Of a stretch of 64,000 nt of DNA, positions 38,860 to 50,135 are shown one piece after another. Within the stretch, counting starts at the first letter, position 1. Every line of letters starts with the position of its first letter. The DNA lies in assembly GCF_028389875.1 (NCBI RefSeq), contig NC_084667.1, positions 63,652,570 to 63,716,569 on the forward strand, given 5' to 3'. A model generated the notes under the pieces. The model did not search any database, had not been told where the DNA came from, and saw only the letters and a list, made by a program, of their open reading frames with translations. A program made the position numbers and the translations under genes. The DNA comes from Rhea pennata. Lineage: Eukaryota; Chordata; Aves; Rheiformes; Rheidae.

Positions 38860-39400
38860 CTAACCCTTTCTTAAACAAGTCCAGTTCTTCCAACCTTGCC
38901 TCCTCATAGCCCTTGTTCTCAGCTTTCTCGAGACTTTCTCCAGTCAGACTCTGTCCTTGAAATTCGGTGCCCAAAACTAGACACCGCTCCAGCTCAGGTC
39001 CTACCGTGGGGAAGAAGTGGCTCATGTTGCAAGCTGGGCTGCTGTCTGCGGGTGCCAGGACAGCGTGCGCCTTCTTCCCGACAGCCCGACACCTCGGAGC
39101 CAGGAACCCAGCTCGTCCCCGACCGCAGCCCGGCTTTCCGGGTCGGCGCCTCCGTGCCCGTGCGGCATTTCGGGCCTGTCTTACAGCTTTTCCCACTTTG
39201 GTGTCATCTCCGCGTTTCGTAAGCATGACCTCCCCCAGCAGCCGTGCTGTTCCTGAAGATGCTGACCAGCCCTGCGCTGAGTAGAAACCCGTGTTCGATA
39301 CATCCTGCTCTTTTCACCAGCGCTAATCACCGTTTGGGAATGGCTTGCTACCCATCCCGCAGTCGTTTTGCCTAGATCACATTTCCTTAGTTCTTTAAGG
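38860..39400 (-). mobile_element. CR1 LINE fragment, - strand
   Basis: On the - strand, a frame through 39226-38801 reads YEEARLEELDLFKKG, recognisably the CR1 ORF2 C-terminal YEERLRELGLFSL-type segment, preceded by the equivalent of LEYCVQFWAP coding. On the + strand the familiar CR1 complement phrases occur in order: GGTGCCCAAAACTAGACACC, GGCTCATGTTGCAAGCTG, and CTTTGGTGTCATCTCCGCG. It is truncated and broken by substitutions and indels. Confidence 0.8.
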
Positions 39401-41200
39401 CACGGAACAGCATGAAAAGGCCAACTAAAGCCAAGTTGTACCGTGTCTAAGGGCTCTTCCTTACCCAAATGGCATCTCGTCATCAAGGGCAATTAGGCTG
39501 GTATGACATAATTTCAGAAACCCACTTTATACCCAGCAGAAACCGAATCCCAGCAAGTCAGTCGGTAATGATATGTTCCAGGTCACGCAGAGCTGAAATC
39601 TCCTGGCCTCAGGTCTCAGTCTTAAGCAATGTTCTGATTTCCCAACTTTTGCAGTTTATGAGCTTTGCAGGAGTTAGTATCTGGCTAGAGAGGGGAAGTA
39701 GAGGGAGTTTTATGGCCACAGCTTCCTCCTAGATTTTATTTTTAAGTTCCTGTTTAAAAAAACAAAAATCATATTGGAGGTGCTGAAGTCTCTAAACCAG
39801 AATACACATAAATACTGTTATTTAACGGTTGTCTGTTGAACAGTTTACTTCAAAGCTAATGTCATGTTTTGGAGGCCAGCCTCATGCTTTCTGAACCTCA
39901 GGGCCTTGATAACACTGTGTGCAAGAAGACACTTCAAGAGAATAAACCAGGTTATCTCCAAGGGACCTTTTTAGAAAGAAAACAAAAAGCTAAAGATACA
40001 GCTAAAAAGCTGGTCTGCAGATTCATGTGAATGTTTGTCAAAGCAGTTGTTGGACACCCTAATTTCCATAGGCTTTAAATAAGACTTTAGGATATTTTGC
40101 AGGACTATTATGGTCTAACTAGTTAATGTCCCGGTTGGTTTTTCTCTACAACTCAAGGTGAGGGAATGTTTCACTGGCTTAAAACCAAGTCACAAAAAGC
40201 AGCAAACAAATGCGCTCCTTGGAAGCAGCGCTTCAAAGAGCAGCTCTGTTTGTCAGGGCTAAAGCCAGTCCGCAGTCAGATCCCTCCATAAATCAGGCAG
40301 AATTTCCAGAGCGTCCGGCAGCTCCCGCCAAGGCTGGCGACACAAGCGGCCTCGCGCCGGCTCGTCCGAGGCTCTGATTCAGCGACGTACCCAGATGCGC
40401 ACCTGCACGCAAACCCGCGTCCCAAACGCGGCCCCACGGCCACCCAAGCTGGGCTTCGCACGGCCCCAAGGCCCTTCTAAGCCAGCCGCAGCGAGTCCTT
40501 GCAGGCGCCTGGCCGCGGGGCGCCCGCTGGGCGATGCGCAGCTGTGACCGTGACACCAGCGAAAGAGCTGAGACAGCAGGAGATAGGGCAGAAATTAGGG
40601 GGGAAAAAATAAAAAATATAAAAAGCCAAGCGCCACTGTCCTTTACCCAGAGAAACACGAGCAAATGGCTCCCAGTTGCGAGCGCCAAATGGGAACGCAC
40701 TGAGTTACCGCTGACGGTGCAGATAAAACTAACCTCAAGGTTTGTGGGAAAGGAGGCGGAGGAATAGAGACAGAAATAGTCATCATATGCCTTGTGTTAG
40801 CTCCCGGCTTAAACCCTGGCCCTGGAAAACGCTGAAGCATTTCTTCTCCTAGGTAGAGGCTTAGCAACAAATTAAATTGACTTTGGGATTTTTATTTGCT
40901 GTAACATAACACAGCGCTGCAAGAAGAAAAATCGCTGAGCCGCTCAGCTCGCAGGGTTTTAAAGCTTTGGCCTAAAACAATAATTTGAACATGTCTGAAA
41001 GGGTAACGACGTTTTTCCTCTGGCTCTGCCTGTAACGGGGGTTGAAATGTTCCAAACAGCTGTAGTTTTGCAAAACAAGAGGGAGCAAGGAGGCAAAGAC
41101 AGATTATCCCTTATTTTCAGAAGCTGCCTCGGAGGCTGCCCGAACTGTGAACATCTCCCAATATTAGCTGACATTAACCACTGGGAACCACAGCTGTGGT
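39401..41200. other. intergenic, nothing recognised
   Basis: No gene or clear repeat. A CpG-rich patch lies at about 40290-40560, where a 135-codon - strand frame is a likely chance frame. The rest has mixed composition. Confidence 0.6.
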
Positions 41201-41204
41201 TCCC

Positions 41205-41290
41205 AAACATCTGATTTCCAGTCTCCTCACCTATAAAATGGAATTACCGGCACTTCTGTCTCGTTGGGATAGGCAGGGCTGCGGCTCACC
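41205..41290 (+). mobile_element. MIR-like SINE relic (3' conserved part)
   Basis: The phrase AGTCTCCTCACCTATAAAAT-GGAATTACCGG, then TCTCGTTGGGATAG, matches the MIR-type 3' segment 'agtttcctcatctgtaaaatggggataat ... cataggg'. It is decayed and short. Confidence 0.55.
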
Positions 41291-43790
41291 AGGACACTGT
41301 GACCCCACCTCAATATGCGGGTAGATCCTACCAGTGGAATAGATCCATTAGTTAGTACGTATTTAGGACACCATGAAACTCGCTCTTTACGTGGACGAGT
41401 TCTCAGAACTGCATTGGAAAACATAACCCACATCCAGAGCACAGAGAGACCCTTCTGCAACCACTGCCAATGCCCCCAGCGCGCTGTTCCTGCCCGCGTC
41501 CCATCTTCTCACCCCAGCGCCAGCAAGGACCGCGAGCAGGGAGAGGAAATAACGCCGTCTTTCCTCCTTTAGGACACCTTTTCCTCCCCAGTTCCATAAT
41601 GTTTCCCCAGCTCTGCTCCCCTCCAGGCCATACAGAGAAGGGAAACGCATCTACGAGCCTTTCATCTTCCCATCTCGCTTCCCCCCTCACTTTAGCTAAG
41701 TTGGTACATTGGTACCAACAGCGATGGAGCCAACCTTGGACGTTGCCTTACAGCGCGGCAGTAGATTTTAAGACCCGTTGGTGAGACAGGCTGTGCAGTC
41801 TGCTCCTCTCCTTGCCTGCCGTCCGCGTTCGCCCGCAAGGCTCTGCACCCCGCGCCGCGTCGCCGCTCCTGGGTTCACGGCGGGCTTTGCTGACCCATGC
41901 CACGGAGCTGCCCCGACTCTCCTTAGCAGCCATTTCCACCAGCAAACAGATCTCGCTCCTAGATCGCTGCCTGGAAAGTTTGCATGGTATGTGGCTTCGT
42001 TTTCTTTTCCGTAATATGAAATCCAATCTGAAATGCACAGATTAGTTTACTAATCTGTGTAAATCCTATTAATAGCCCTTACACGGCCGCACTCCCATTC
42101 ACGTTCCAACAAATCTGGTTAGACGGCGTTGGTCTTCCCTCCTCTCCTGCACAATCTTCACACCTGGTTGTGGGCTCGTCTTCCCGCAACGGCTGGCCCT
42201 GGCCGTGAAGGGAAACGTTGGCTTTACCACCCGGCCGTCTCTCCTGTATTTCTCATTTCCCATGACCCAACGTGTTTTAGACCAACGCATCAGGGCTGTA
42301 AATCACCGCCGAGCCACCGAAGAAGCTACAGAGAGCGTATGAGCTCTGCCCTGTTTTATAATAAACCTTCCGCTGGTTGGAGTGACAACATTTTCTCTCC
42401 CCGCAGCAGACTCCGGTGGTGTCCTACCTCCCTGTCGCAGCCGGTGGGGTCAACGCGGAGCAGAGCGGGCGCTCGCATGACGGCTCCAACCTCCCGGCGG
42501 CTCCGCGCGTTGGTCGGACGAGCCCCCTCGGCGCCGTAGGGAGGCACCACGCCGCAGCCCCCGGGGACACCGGCCCTCAGCAGGGGCCACTCGAGATCAT
42601 CGCACTCAGGAAACTCTCCCCAAATTCTGCTTTACAGGGGGCTCCTTATCCCTTACCTGCGGCCAAGCCCCCTATGAAGCAGCCCTTTGGTTTCATACCT
42701 CTAATCTCCTTCTAAAGGCAAATGTTGGGAGATATTAAAATGCTGCAGAGCGGGGGGAAAAAAAGAAAAGACAAAGAAAAAGAAAAAGGAATTTTTAGAG
42801 TGAGCCAACCACACAAATACAACACACAGCCAGACAGTCAGGAGCCCTGGTGGCAGCGCAGAGCCGAGAGGCATCAGGCAAAGCACCCCCAGCCACACCA
42901 GCGACCCTCCGCCCTGAGCGAACGCAGGAGAAAAAATAAAAAAAATTTAAAATTATACGTTTTACATACAGAGTAATGGCCTACTCTGAACCAGCTAGCG
43001 GTTTCGGTACCGCGGCAGGCCTTTGCTCCAGGGGGGTACTCTTTCCAAGGGGCAGGTAGGGGCAGTGACCCAGTACCTGGGCAGGAGCCTGTTTCAGGAG
43101 GCGCCTCCATGTGTCACGGTCGCAAAACTCGCTTCGAAACGAAGTTGCATGAAGAATCGAAAATCAGCTGCCGTGCAAAGGTTCCCGAGTCCTGCACGCT
43201 GGTGACGCCCCAGCCTGCCCTCGCACGGGAGTCATAGGGGTACCAGCAGCTGCTGTGACCACGCTGCCATTAAAACACGCGGATGCTTTGGATGGGAAAG
43301 CGTGCAAAAAGATCCCCAAGCCCCAGATTGTTCATGCCATCCTCTTGCTAACCCGAACAGCTTTAGCAGGGTCTCACCTATTCCATTTAGGAACAAAGAT
43401 ACTATCCCAGCTGTGGCTTGAGGAGCATGACAGCGGGACGAAAGTGGGTTCACAGTGGACTCACGGGTGTCGTGGCAAGGCAACCTGCAGCAATCCAGAG
43501 TTGAGGCTTCCCTCGCTGTGAGAAGAGCTGCAGAAAAGGGGAAGGGAGAAAGACGGGGTGACAGATTGATACCGCTGTCTAACCCACGGCAGGCCCAAGG
43601 GATATTGAACTAAAGGGAACTGAAACTCAGTGGGCTGCAATTCAGTGCAACGGGAACACCTACGTGCAACCAGCCTCCAGGGTCCGTTGCCACCACCTAT
43701 CATGGAGTCCGAGAAGTCTGTGCATAGAAAGAGTGGACGTACATATACGTATATATACATCTAATGCATATGTAAAACCTGAGCTGGGAA
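41291..43790. other. intergenic, nothing recognised
   Basis: Moderately GC-rich DNA without a supported gene. Open frames up to 136 codons on either strand lack motifs. CpG is raised around 41800-41900 and 42400-42580. A purine-rich patch is at 42750-42790. Confidence 0.6.
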
Positions 43791-43799
43791 GAACTTGAC

Positions 43800-43955
43800 A
43801 ATACTGTTCAGTGTTTTCCTCAGCTCCAAGACAGGATCACATGCATGTTGGTATTTTCTGACAGATGTTTGTCTAGACCTGTTTTTAAAAGAGAGTCTCC
43901 CACCTCCCCAGGCAATTTAGTCCAAAGCTTCCTTTTCTTCTTCACTTTTATACAT
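43800..43955 (-). mobile_element. CR1 LINE 3'-end fragment, - strand
   Basis: The + strand phrases GATGTTTGTCTAGACCTG, TTTTTAAAAGAGAGTCTCCC and CCAGGCAATTTAGTCCAAAG correspond in order to the complement of the CR1 ORF2 end ('ttgtctaacctgttcttaaaaa...ctccc...ggcaatttattccagtgc'). It is about 150 bp, truncated and diverged. It lies in the same orientation as the 38.9 kb copy. Confidence 0.75.
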
Positions 43956-45900
43956 GCACGCACGCACACACGCACACGTATATAGATTTATCTCCGAGAG
44001 TGAGCTGAGCTGTCTCTGATAACTTGCACATCAAAAGGCTTCTTAACTCATTTCTCGTGACAGGATCTTTGTTGTGAAGGATGCACGAGCCCCAAGGATC
44101 CCAGCTTGACCGGAGATTACAGCCTGAGCTTGGGGCAGGCGTGGCGGATGGGCCAAAGAGGGCCAAACAGCAAAGGAAGGGGAAACTCATTCCTTTCCCC
44201 ATTCCCCGCTCCCGTCGTCCGTAAGCGACACCGAGGACCGGGTGACGAACGAGCCGCCGCATCGGGAGCAGGCGGAGACCGCGCGGAGAGCAGCCCCGCT
44301 GCCGGGCGCCCCGCGTATCCGTTACCTCTGCTTGGGGACTGACGATGCACCAAACGCCTCGCTGCCCCGGGGCCTCGCAAAGCCCGCCGGCTTTTTCAGC
44401 TGAAAGCCCTGATGTGGGAAGGCGACCGGGAATTAATTATTTAATGCGACTCTCATTGGTAGAAAGCTTCTACCCCTCCTGCACCTCAGCTACCGTTACA
44501 CATATGTTGCTTTTTTTCAGACTACAGCAGAAAATTATGGCTGGATCCAGTTCCCGCCTGCGGTGAACTCCGCTTGCGCCGGCGGACTTGCGCTCACGTA
44601 ACCTGGGGCGCGATTCAGCCGCACGTTTCGGAAACGATGTTTGCGGCAAAAACCATGGGCGGCTCTCCAAAGCTCCATTTCTAAAAAATGAGGCATGAAG
44701 GTGCTTCGTAGCTCCACTCCTAACCACCCTCATTTTAGTTTCTTTAAGAGCTCAAGGCCCTATGTATTTAAAAAATAAAGTTTGTAAAATAAGGGTCTGC
44801 AGAAGGACTTATGGGGGCAGGAGCTTACCCTGCCAGATGTTGTATAGGGGGAAACAGTACTTTTTCCTTGCAGCGACCATCTCTGAATTATTTTGGATGA
44901 AGCTATGAAAGGATTCTGCTGAAATTCAGCACAGTGAATTGCTCCAGGAATTAATTTAACTTAACGCATTGAGTGTTTCCAAGCACAAACTCCATCGGTT
45001 TTGCTCTTTTCATCCCTTCAGATGAAAGAAATACGCCTGTACAGATGTGCTTATCTAAGATCCAGTGGCACGAGACCTGAAATGGCCCAGCAAGATTCAG
45101 GAACGAGAAGCTTTAATAACCGTGGAAGCAGGACTCTTCTGAAAGTCTATGAAATTATAGACCCAGGTCTGAGGAGCGTAAACTTATCCGTCTGGGTTGA
45201 TCTGCTGATAGACAGACAACTCATTTTCTTCTGGAAAGCGGTGTTATATGTTGTTTGGAAAAACAAAGAGTCGTAACAGACAGGTTAATGATGGGAAGAC
45301 AAATATATGTGTATGTATATATATATATAAAATGGTAGCAGAGTCATTCTTTAAAGAGAAGGCAGTGTGAGAGTATTCACTCAAATTAAGTGATTCCCTG
45401 CGGATCCAGCAGAAAACGGACCGCGCGTCCCTCCAGGGTGGACGGAGCGGGACTGGGGCACACGGACACGGCGGCGGCACCCGAGCCGGAGCGGGGCTGC
45501 CCTGCGGCCCCCGCACCGTGGCCAGCCACCACTCGACCTCAGCGCCGCTCTGCCAAGCACCGACAGCGTCGCCGCTGAGAGGGGACAGGTCCCGTGCTTG
45601 CTGCTGCCGGGGGCCCAGAGCCCCGAGAGGGCGACAGGCGCGGGAACCTGGCCTGTTCCCGGCCAGTGACGCCCAGGCCGCGGCTCGTTTGGGGAACGGG
45701 TCGAGCGTTTTGCATCGGCCGGGCTTGGGGACGGGTATTCATGTCTTGGTGCGGTGACAAGGGAAGCAGGCTGCCGGGAGAGGGGCGAATGGGGAAATGC
45801 AGAGGATTGTTGCAACTTTTCTGTTGCATTTGGCAAAAAATATATATATATATTACAGTGCGCTGCAGAGAAAAAAACATCCCTTTTAGGCTCAAATCAG
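43956..45900. other. intergenic, simple repeats only
   Basis: No gene recognised. A CA/CG-rich dinucleotide patch lies at 43955-43983 and TA-rich patches at 45315-45332 and 45838-45853. CpG is raised at 44210-44340 and 45410-45720. The stretch 44880-45000, with direct TGAATTG-type motifs, may be conserved but shows no decisive signal. Confidence 0.55.
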
Positions 45901-45910
45901 TTTATAGCCA

Positions 45911-46340
45911 GGCCACGTGCACACGTGTGGGTAGGTGCTCATGCGTGGTGGTGTGCACACGCTGTGGGTGCTCGTGGGTGGGCAGCTGTGCATATGGGGT
46001 GTGCGTGCACTGGGTTGCACCTGTCAGTAGTTTTTTTGCACAGGTGGGTAGGTGGATGTGCACCCGTGGGTGTTGGTGCACACGTGGGTATGTGCACCGT
46101 GGCGTACACGAGCACACGTGGGTGGGTGCGTGCACACGGGGGTGGTTGCACACGGGGGTGTTTGTGTGCACGTGGATGGATGCAGACGTGTAGGTGCGGG
46201 TGTGCACGGGCACGTGCTTGTGCCCACGGGGTGGGTGCGCGCACCCCGGCGGGGCGCGCGCACGCGTGGGTGTGCTCGTGCGCGCTGCTGCTGGGCGGCG
46301 TGCACACGCGGGTACGCGCGCACGCGAGCGGGCGCGCTGC
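45911..46340. repeat. GTG/CAC-rich minisatellite-like region
   Basis: About 430 bp is dominated by imperfect repeats of words such as GTGGGTG and TGCACACG, with alternating purine-pyrimidine steps (GTGTGCAC) throughout. CACGTG E-boxes recur, for example near 45912, 46171 and 46211. It yields long open frames on both strands (up to 397 codons +, 252 codons -) full of Cys/His/Val/Gly repeats, which is what repeat DNA translates to, so these are not called genes. Alternating GC/GT favours Z-DNA. Confidence 0.85.
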
Positions 46341-46960
46341 CACCCTCCCCCCCACCCCCGCGACGGGCACAGCCCCGCTCGGCGCCCCCCTGCTCGAGCC
46401 TGGCCGGCGGCGCCGCGGCGGCAGCGCGCAGCTTCCGCGGGCTCCCGCGGCGGGAGGCGGCGTCCGCGTGTGCGCAGCGGCCCCCGCGGGTGGGCGGGCG
46501 GCTCCGCGGAAGAGACGGGTTTGCTCTTGTTTCCTTTCGTTGCAAATGTCTCCCTGGTGGCCCACGCACGCGCGCACCCACGCCCACGCGCGGCAGTGTT
46601 CCCGCCCCCCCCGAGCCGCGACACACCTCGCGGGAGAAGGGGCTCGAAGCCTCGCTATCTTTGTGCCGGGCATTAATTTTTGCATCGCCTCCCCGCGCGC
46701 AGAAATGAAGCCCTCCGTTCCCAGCGCTGCCCCGGCGGAGTCGGGCCGCGGCGAGCCGGGTCAGACGCCGCAGGCGGCACACGTGCCGCGGGCGGGCTGC
46801 CCCGGCGCCGCGGTGAGGGGCGCACGGAGCTGCCCCTCGGGGCAGCTGCGCTGGGCGGCTCTAGCCGGGGCGGGGCGGCTTGTGCTCTCCGCCGTCGGCG
46901 GCCGATCTCGCGGCGGCCCGGTCTGGCTGCAGCAGTCTGCAGCCTAATTCGAGACGCATT
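46341..46960. other. orphan CpG-rich block
   Basis: Very GC- and CpG-rich DNA directly after the GTG/CAC repeats. No conserved protein was recognised in any frame. It may be a CpG island used by a non-coding transcript or bound by Polycomb, as is usual around developmental homeobox loci; that is inference. Confidence 0.5.
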
Positions 46961-46968
46961 ATCTTATT

Positions 46969-47064
46969 AAAAAAAGAAAAAAGAAAAGAAAAAAAAAAGA
47001 AAGAAAGAAAGAAAAGAGAGGAGAAAAAAAAAAGAAAAGAAAAGAAAAGAAAAGAAAAGAAAAA
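46969..47064. repeat. A-rich (AAAGA)n microsatellite
   Basis: About 96 bp of purine-only sequence made of AAAGA/AAAAGA words. It separates two CpG-rich blocks. Confidence 0.95.
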
Positions 47065-47490
47065 GGCCATGGCAAGAAGTTGCAATTATCGTTGTCTCGG
47101 GTTACGGCCAATTCCATTTATGCTGGGAAACGGGAGGCGAACACGGCCGCGAAAGCGCGGGGCGGCTCGCTCGTACCGGGCGGGCGCGGCTCGGCGCTGA
47201 GCTGGCGGCGGGGGCCCGGCTGCCTCGGCATCGGCGCCGGGGGGCGAGGGCGCCGGGGGGCTGCCCGGCTGCCTCCGGACCCCTGCTACGCGCGGCCGCA
47301 CTCGCACGGCCGCGCTGCGGCAGAGGCAGCCCCGGCTGGAGGGAAACGCAGGCGGCCGTGCAGAAAAGGAGTTAAAACCCCGCCGTTGATCCTTTGATTT
47401 AGGAAACTGCTCATCCAATTCAACTCCAGATTATTCAGGGGCAGGCTGACTCTCTCTCCCTCTCTTTCTCCCCACAGCAGCCCAAACATC
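47065..47490. other. CpG-rich intergenic block
   Basis: GC-rich sequence without a recognised gene. Overlapping open frames (105-110 codons) are compositional. Confidence 0.55.
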
Positions 47491-47494
47491 TTGA

Positions 47495-47700
47495 AGTAAT
47501 CAGCAGCTGAGAACGGAGACGTCCCCCTGGCATCTCAGGTTAAAGAAGGAGGTCCAGGAAAATGTGGTAGAGCCATTACACGAAACCTGAGCTGCATTCA
47601 TCAGAGACTCCAATTGCCATCGCATTAGGATTGATTAGAGACCAGCAGTACCGTAATGACCCGGAAAGAGGGGCATACGGGGATTATTAATATCAGACTT
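47495..47700. promoter_or_regulatory. candidate SIX-responsive enhancer, paired MEF3 sites
   Basis: A CpG-poor island of ordinary composition between GC-rich blocks. It contains an E-box CAGCTG at 47503-47508, a MEF3 site TCAGGTT at 47535-47541, and a second MEF3 site in the opposite orientation, AACCTGA, at 47584-47590. An ATTGATTAG homeobox-type word lies near 47630. MEF3 is the classic SIX1/SIX4 binding site, and MEF3 next to E-boxes is typical of muscle enhancers. The location about 4.9 kb upstream of the SIX1 ATG suits autoregulation. Motifs are seen; function is inferred. Confidence 0.45.
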
Positions 47701-50020
47701 CTTAAAAAAAAAAATCAGGGGAAAAAGAAGGAGAGAGAAGCGGGAGGGGGAGAAGGAAAAGATCTGCAGTAGCAGGACTGCTGCCTGTATACAAACTTAC
47801 CTACGGAGCACGGGCACCGGTGAGCCGCGCAAAGGATAATATGATTCCTGTAAAAGAAGAAGCAGATAAACGTGAAAAAAAAAAAAAAAACACTTTGGAA
47901 AACCCTCGGATTGCCCGCTCAGATGCACGGAGCACAACGAAATCGCCGAGCGCTGCGACCGCCCTGCGCGGAGCCGGAGCCAGGTCCGCGGCGGCTCCGG
48001 GAGCGTCGCGGGGCTCCCGGCCGCGGCCCCGGTGCCCGTGCCGGTGCTGGGCCAAGGAAGCTGCTCCCCGCGACAGCAAGGACAAGTTAACGCGGCTCCA
48101 AGAGGAGCGGGGGAGACCGAGGTGGCTCGTCTCCTTCTCAGTTCTCTGCGCCAAAACAAATCAGCCCCTCCTGGTCTCGGTTTAAATGTAGCTCACTGGA
48201 TAATTAACTCCATCTTTCCAGCCCTGCTTTAACTGTTTATTTAGTGTCACCCCGTATTACCATCACTAGCACTTTCCTCTGAACAGGAGGAGCTGGCGGG
48301 TTTCACCTCCCGAAAGGAAATTCTTCGTAGCTTAAAAGAATCAGCATCCAGGAGGTACATCAGCAAGCAGGAAGGGGGGGGGGCGGGCAAAAGCGGGGGG
48401 AAATAAGGGTGCAGGGGACAGGGACATGTCGGCCCTCGGCCAGCTCGGAGCGAAAAAGCCAAGGCGTGATCCCCTCTCATCCTTCGAGAAATGTCGCGGT
48501 GAGTGTGCGAAGAAAAGGCCCTTTGTGCCCAGGGCATCGCCTCCGCCAGCGCGGCTGGGGGCACCTCGCCGGGGCCGCATCCTGCCGCGGGCCCGCGTCC
48601 CCGCTCCGGAGCGGTGCCCGGGGCCAGGCGCCCCGCCGGGGTGTCCCCAAGGCGGGCGGCCGCGGCGAGCGGGCCCCGCCGCCGCCGGCTCTGTTTTTAC
48701 AGGTGTCGGGAGAGCAATTTACTCACAAGTAATTAAAGGTTGCACCGCTTTGCCGGCACGTCGGGCCAAAGGCTCCTGCAAGACAAGAGCGGGGCATATG
48801 GAGAGGGGCTTGTCCTTCCTCATTAAAACATATAATAATAAATGGAGAAGAGAGGGGGAGAAAGCAAATACAAATCCTTTATTGTTTCGGAAGAAGCCCG
48901 GGAAGCTGGCTGTCTCCTGCGCCTCGCGCCCGGCGGGGAGGGCAGCGCGGATCCGGTGTCACGTTGCAGATTCTCACTAAAGATAACGAAATGTGATCTA
49001 TTTTTCAGAACAGCAAGTGGATGGGAAAGGAGCCCTCTACAACACAAACCTCATTGACTAATGGGCCGGTTTTGTGTTTCGCTTCGAAAGGCTCGGAAAT
49101 CGGCAGCGTTGTGTTACCGCCCGGCCGGCTCCGGAGCGGCCGCCTCACCGCCGCGCGGGGACGGGGCTCCGCACCGGCGCTCCCGGGGTTGTTTGGTCGC
49201 GCTGTCTGTTTCCCCAGACCCTCACATTTGGGGGGAAAAAAAAAAGGAAAAAAAAAATCCATTCGGGTCGGGAAGAGCTTTATTTCACAAGTCAAGATGG
49301 GGGTGGCAGTTCTGTCCTGGGTTTGGTTTTGTTTTGTCTAGTTTTGTTCCGTTTTGTTTTGTTCCTCTTCTCTTCCCCGGTGAAACGGAGGGGAGACGCG
49401 CGGATGTGGCGTTAGAGCCGCGCTCCTTTCCGCGTCGCGCTCGGTATTCCCGGATCGAATAAATAAATGAATACGCGAATGCGCGCACGGATAGAGCTGA
49501 GCCGCGCCCGGCCCCGCGGCGCTGCGGGGGGCGCCGTGCGGGTCCGCGGGGCGCAGCGCGGAGGCACCGCGCCCGCGCAGCCCCATCGCCGGAGCTGTGT
49601 GCGGCCAGGCCCCGGCGCGGCATCACCCACCTCCGACAGCCTTTATTATTATTGTTATTGCCGTTATTATTGTTATTATTATTATTATTATTAGAGGGTG
49701 GAAAAAAGCCTCTGGCGATTTTCCGCGGAGGGAGCTGCAAAATATAGTGTTTTGCTCGGCCTCGCAAACTGCGCCCAGCGGCAGGCAAGGAGGAGAGGCG
49801 AGGCTGGGATGCTGCTCGGTCCCTTCCGAAAAATAACCGGCTGGGAGGAGAGCGGAGGCAGCGCCACGCTATTTTGTTACTTAGTTATTTGCATTAACCT
49901 TTTTTTCCCCCTTCTTCTTCTTTTTGCTTCTTCTTCTTTTTTTAAAAAAAAAAACTCTAGGAACTATTTCTGTGTGATTTTAAAGGGCTAAATGGGTTCG
50001 CGTGGTTTGTAAATTCATGC
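47701..50020. other. intergenic, SIX1 upstream
   Basis: No gene recognised. CpG-rich patches (47930-48060, 48530-48700, 49090-49200, 49480-49620) alternate with AT-richer, TAAT-containing stretches (48710-48750, 48815-48850, 48955-49020) that look like possible enhancer modules. A C/G-run sits near 48377-48387 and a (TTA)n repeat at 49642-49694. Confidence 0.5.
49642..49694. repeat. (TTA)n microsatellite, interrupted
   Basis: About 53 bp of TTA/TTG trinucleotides, interrupted by GCCG near 49660. The longest pure stretch is at the 3' end. Confidence 0.9.
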
Positions 50021-50024
50021 CGAT

Positions 50025-50135
50025 TTACCTCTTTTAGTGGTTTAAAGTGAAAGGTTTCCATTTTAGGAAAACCAATCTCGGCCAATAATTAACATTCATA
50101 ATGACCGTTTCTCATAAGCAGGATTTAACTACCAG
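50025..50135. promoter_or_regulatory. candidate conserved non-coding element
   Basis: CpG-poor sequence with clustered homeobox-type cores (CCAATAATTAACATTCATAA at about 50080-50099, then ATGACC), set in GC-rich surroundings about 2.4 kb upstream of SIX1. The look is that of a developmental enhancer; conservation is untested. Confidence 0.35.

Noticed and set aside
45754-46947. 397-codon + strand frame and 240-252-codon - strand frames
   Set aside because: The translated repeats (Cys/Val/His/Gly or His/Thr/Pro) come from the GTG/CAC minisatellite. Frames are open on both strands at once, with no start context or domain.
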